Assembly (NCBI GenBank): GCA_021826565.1
Contig: JAKAZJ010000100.1
Span: forward strand, 1-6,951
Reading direction: 5' to 3'
DNA: 6,951 nucleotides
From: Pseudomonadota bacterium
GTDB taxonomy: Bacteria; Pseudomonadota; Alphaproteobacteria; Acetobacterales; Acetobacteraceae
Shown here: one piece after another, positions 6,653-6,951 of the stretch
Layout of the letters: the number at the start of each line of letters is the position of its first letter
Position numbering within the stretch: the stretch's first letter is position 1
Made by a program: the position numbers and the translations under genes
Notes under the pieces: generated by a model
What the model was told of the DNA's origin: nothing
Database searches by the model: none
The model's input: the letters and a program-made list of their open reading frames with translations, nothing else

Positions 6653-6951
6653 TCAGGCGTTCTTGACCAGGGTCAGCAGCGTGTTCGGCGTCTGGTTCGC
6701 CAGGGTCAGCGCCTGGGTGCCCAGCTGCTGGCGGATCTGCAACGCCTGCAACATCGCCGATTCCTGTGCCAGATTGGCATCGATCAACGCCCCCATGCCC
6801 TGGTTCAGACTGTCGATCTTGGCGCTGTTGTAGGTGATCTGGTTGCTGACATAGTTGGTGTTGGAGCCGTACGTGTTCAACGCCGAACCGACCGCGTTGA
6901 ACTTGTTGAGGAACGTCCCGGTATTGGTAATCAGCGCCGCGACCGTGCCGG
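6653..6951 (-). CDS. Flagellin, C-terminal part (truncated at the window edge)
   Basis: The last 98 residues of a flagellin, the filament subunit exported by the flagellar type III system. The frame is open through the right edge, so the N-terminal and central parts lie outside; the TTG at 6880 is internal and not a start. The end has the usual D0/D1 helix pattern: an Asn/Thr-rich segment (ALNTYGSNTNYVSNQITYNS), then KIDSLNQGMGALIDANLAQESA, ALQIRQQLGTQALTLANQTP and the closing hydrophobic NTLLTLVKNA. There is no cysteine. Its position just upstream of flbT and flaF makes it the probable target of FlbT control and of the two downstream TPR enzymes. The expected promoter lies beyond the window. 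Hook-associated FlgL has a related C-terminus, but the LGTQALTLANQTPNTLL ending and the flbT/flaF context favour flagellin. Confidence 0.9.
   Translation of the reverse strand, partial: GTVAALITNTGTFLNKFNAVGSALNTYGSNTNYVSNQITYNSAKIDSLNQGMGALIDANLAQESAMLQALQIRQQLGTQALTLANQTPNTLLTLVKNA

Noticed and set aside
6653..6880. A separate short 75-residue gene starting at the TTG at 6880
   Set aside because: The frame continues without a stop to the window edge and the whole reads as a flagellin C-terminus, so the TTG is an internal leucine codon.
1..6951. CRISPR array, tRNA or rRNA gene, insertion sequence, phage attachment site
   Set aside because: No spaced direct repeats, tRNA-like clover-leaf, transposase motif or terminal inverted repeats were seen; nearly all of the window is accounted for by coding sequence.

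Overview
The window is a very GC-rich stretch that reads as the 3' part of a flagellin/flagellar regulation operon from an alphaproteobacterium. FlbT and FlaF are essentially restricted to Alphaproteobacteria. The base composition and the style of the GT41 and TPR proteins fit a Rhodospirillales/Acetobacteraceae-like organism, but the genus cannot be fixed from the sequence alone.

Layout. On the plus strand, 41-1282 encodes a polytopic membrane protein of the CitMHS_2 / UIT3-type sodium:proton antiporter group. Everything else is on the minus strand and is read from the right edge towards the left: the C-terminal end of a flagellin (6951-6653, truncated by the window), an 87-base spacer with a strong GC-rich inverted repeat, flbT (6565-6137), flaF (6149-5805), a DUF1217 flagellar-associated protein (5793-4927), a TPR-containing SAM methyltransferase (4901-3495), and a TPR-GT41 (OGT/SPINDLY/FlmG-like) glycosyltransferase (3498-1216). 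The antiporter and the glycosyltransferase converge and overlap tail to tail by 67 bases.

How the genes work together. From flbT onwards the five genes are packed as one unit: a 13-base overlap, an 11-base gap, a 25-base gap and a 4-base ATGA overlap. FlbT and FlaF control flagellin translation and secretion. The DUF1217 protein has the cysteine-free, Asn/Gln/Ser/Thr-rich composition of exported axial proteins. The two TPR enzymes look like a post-translational modification pair, so the inferred theme is flagellin synthesis, export control and covalent modification (glycosylation, possibly with methylation). The closest described parallel is the TPR-GT flagellin glycosyltransferase FlmG of Caulobacter. 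The methyltransferase partner and the DUF1217 protein are the least described parts. No sugar-nucleotide (pseudaminic or legionaminic acid) synthesis genes are present in the window. No gene-free stretch longer than 300 bases occurs.
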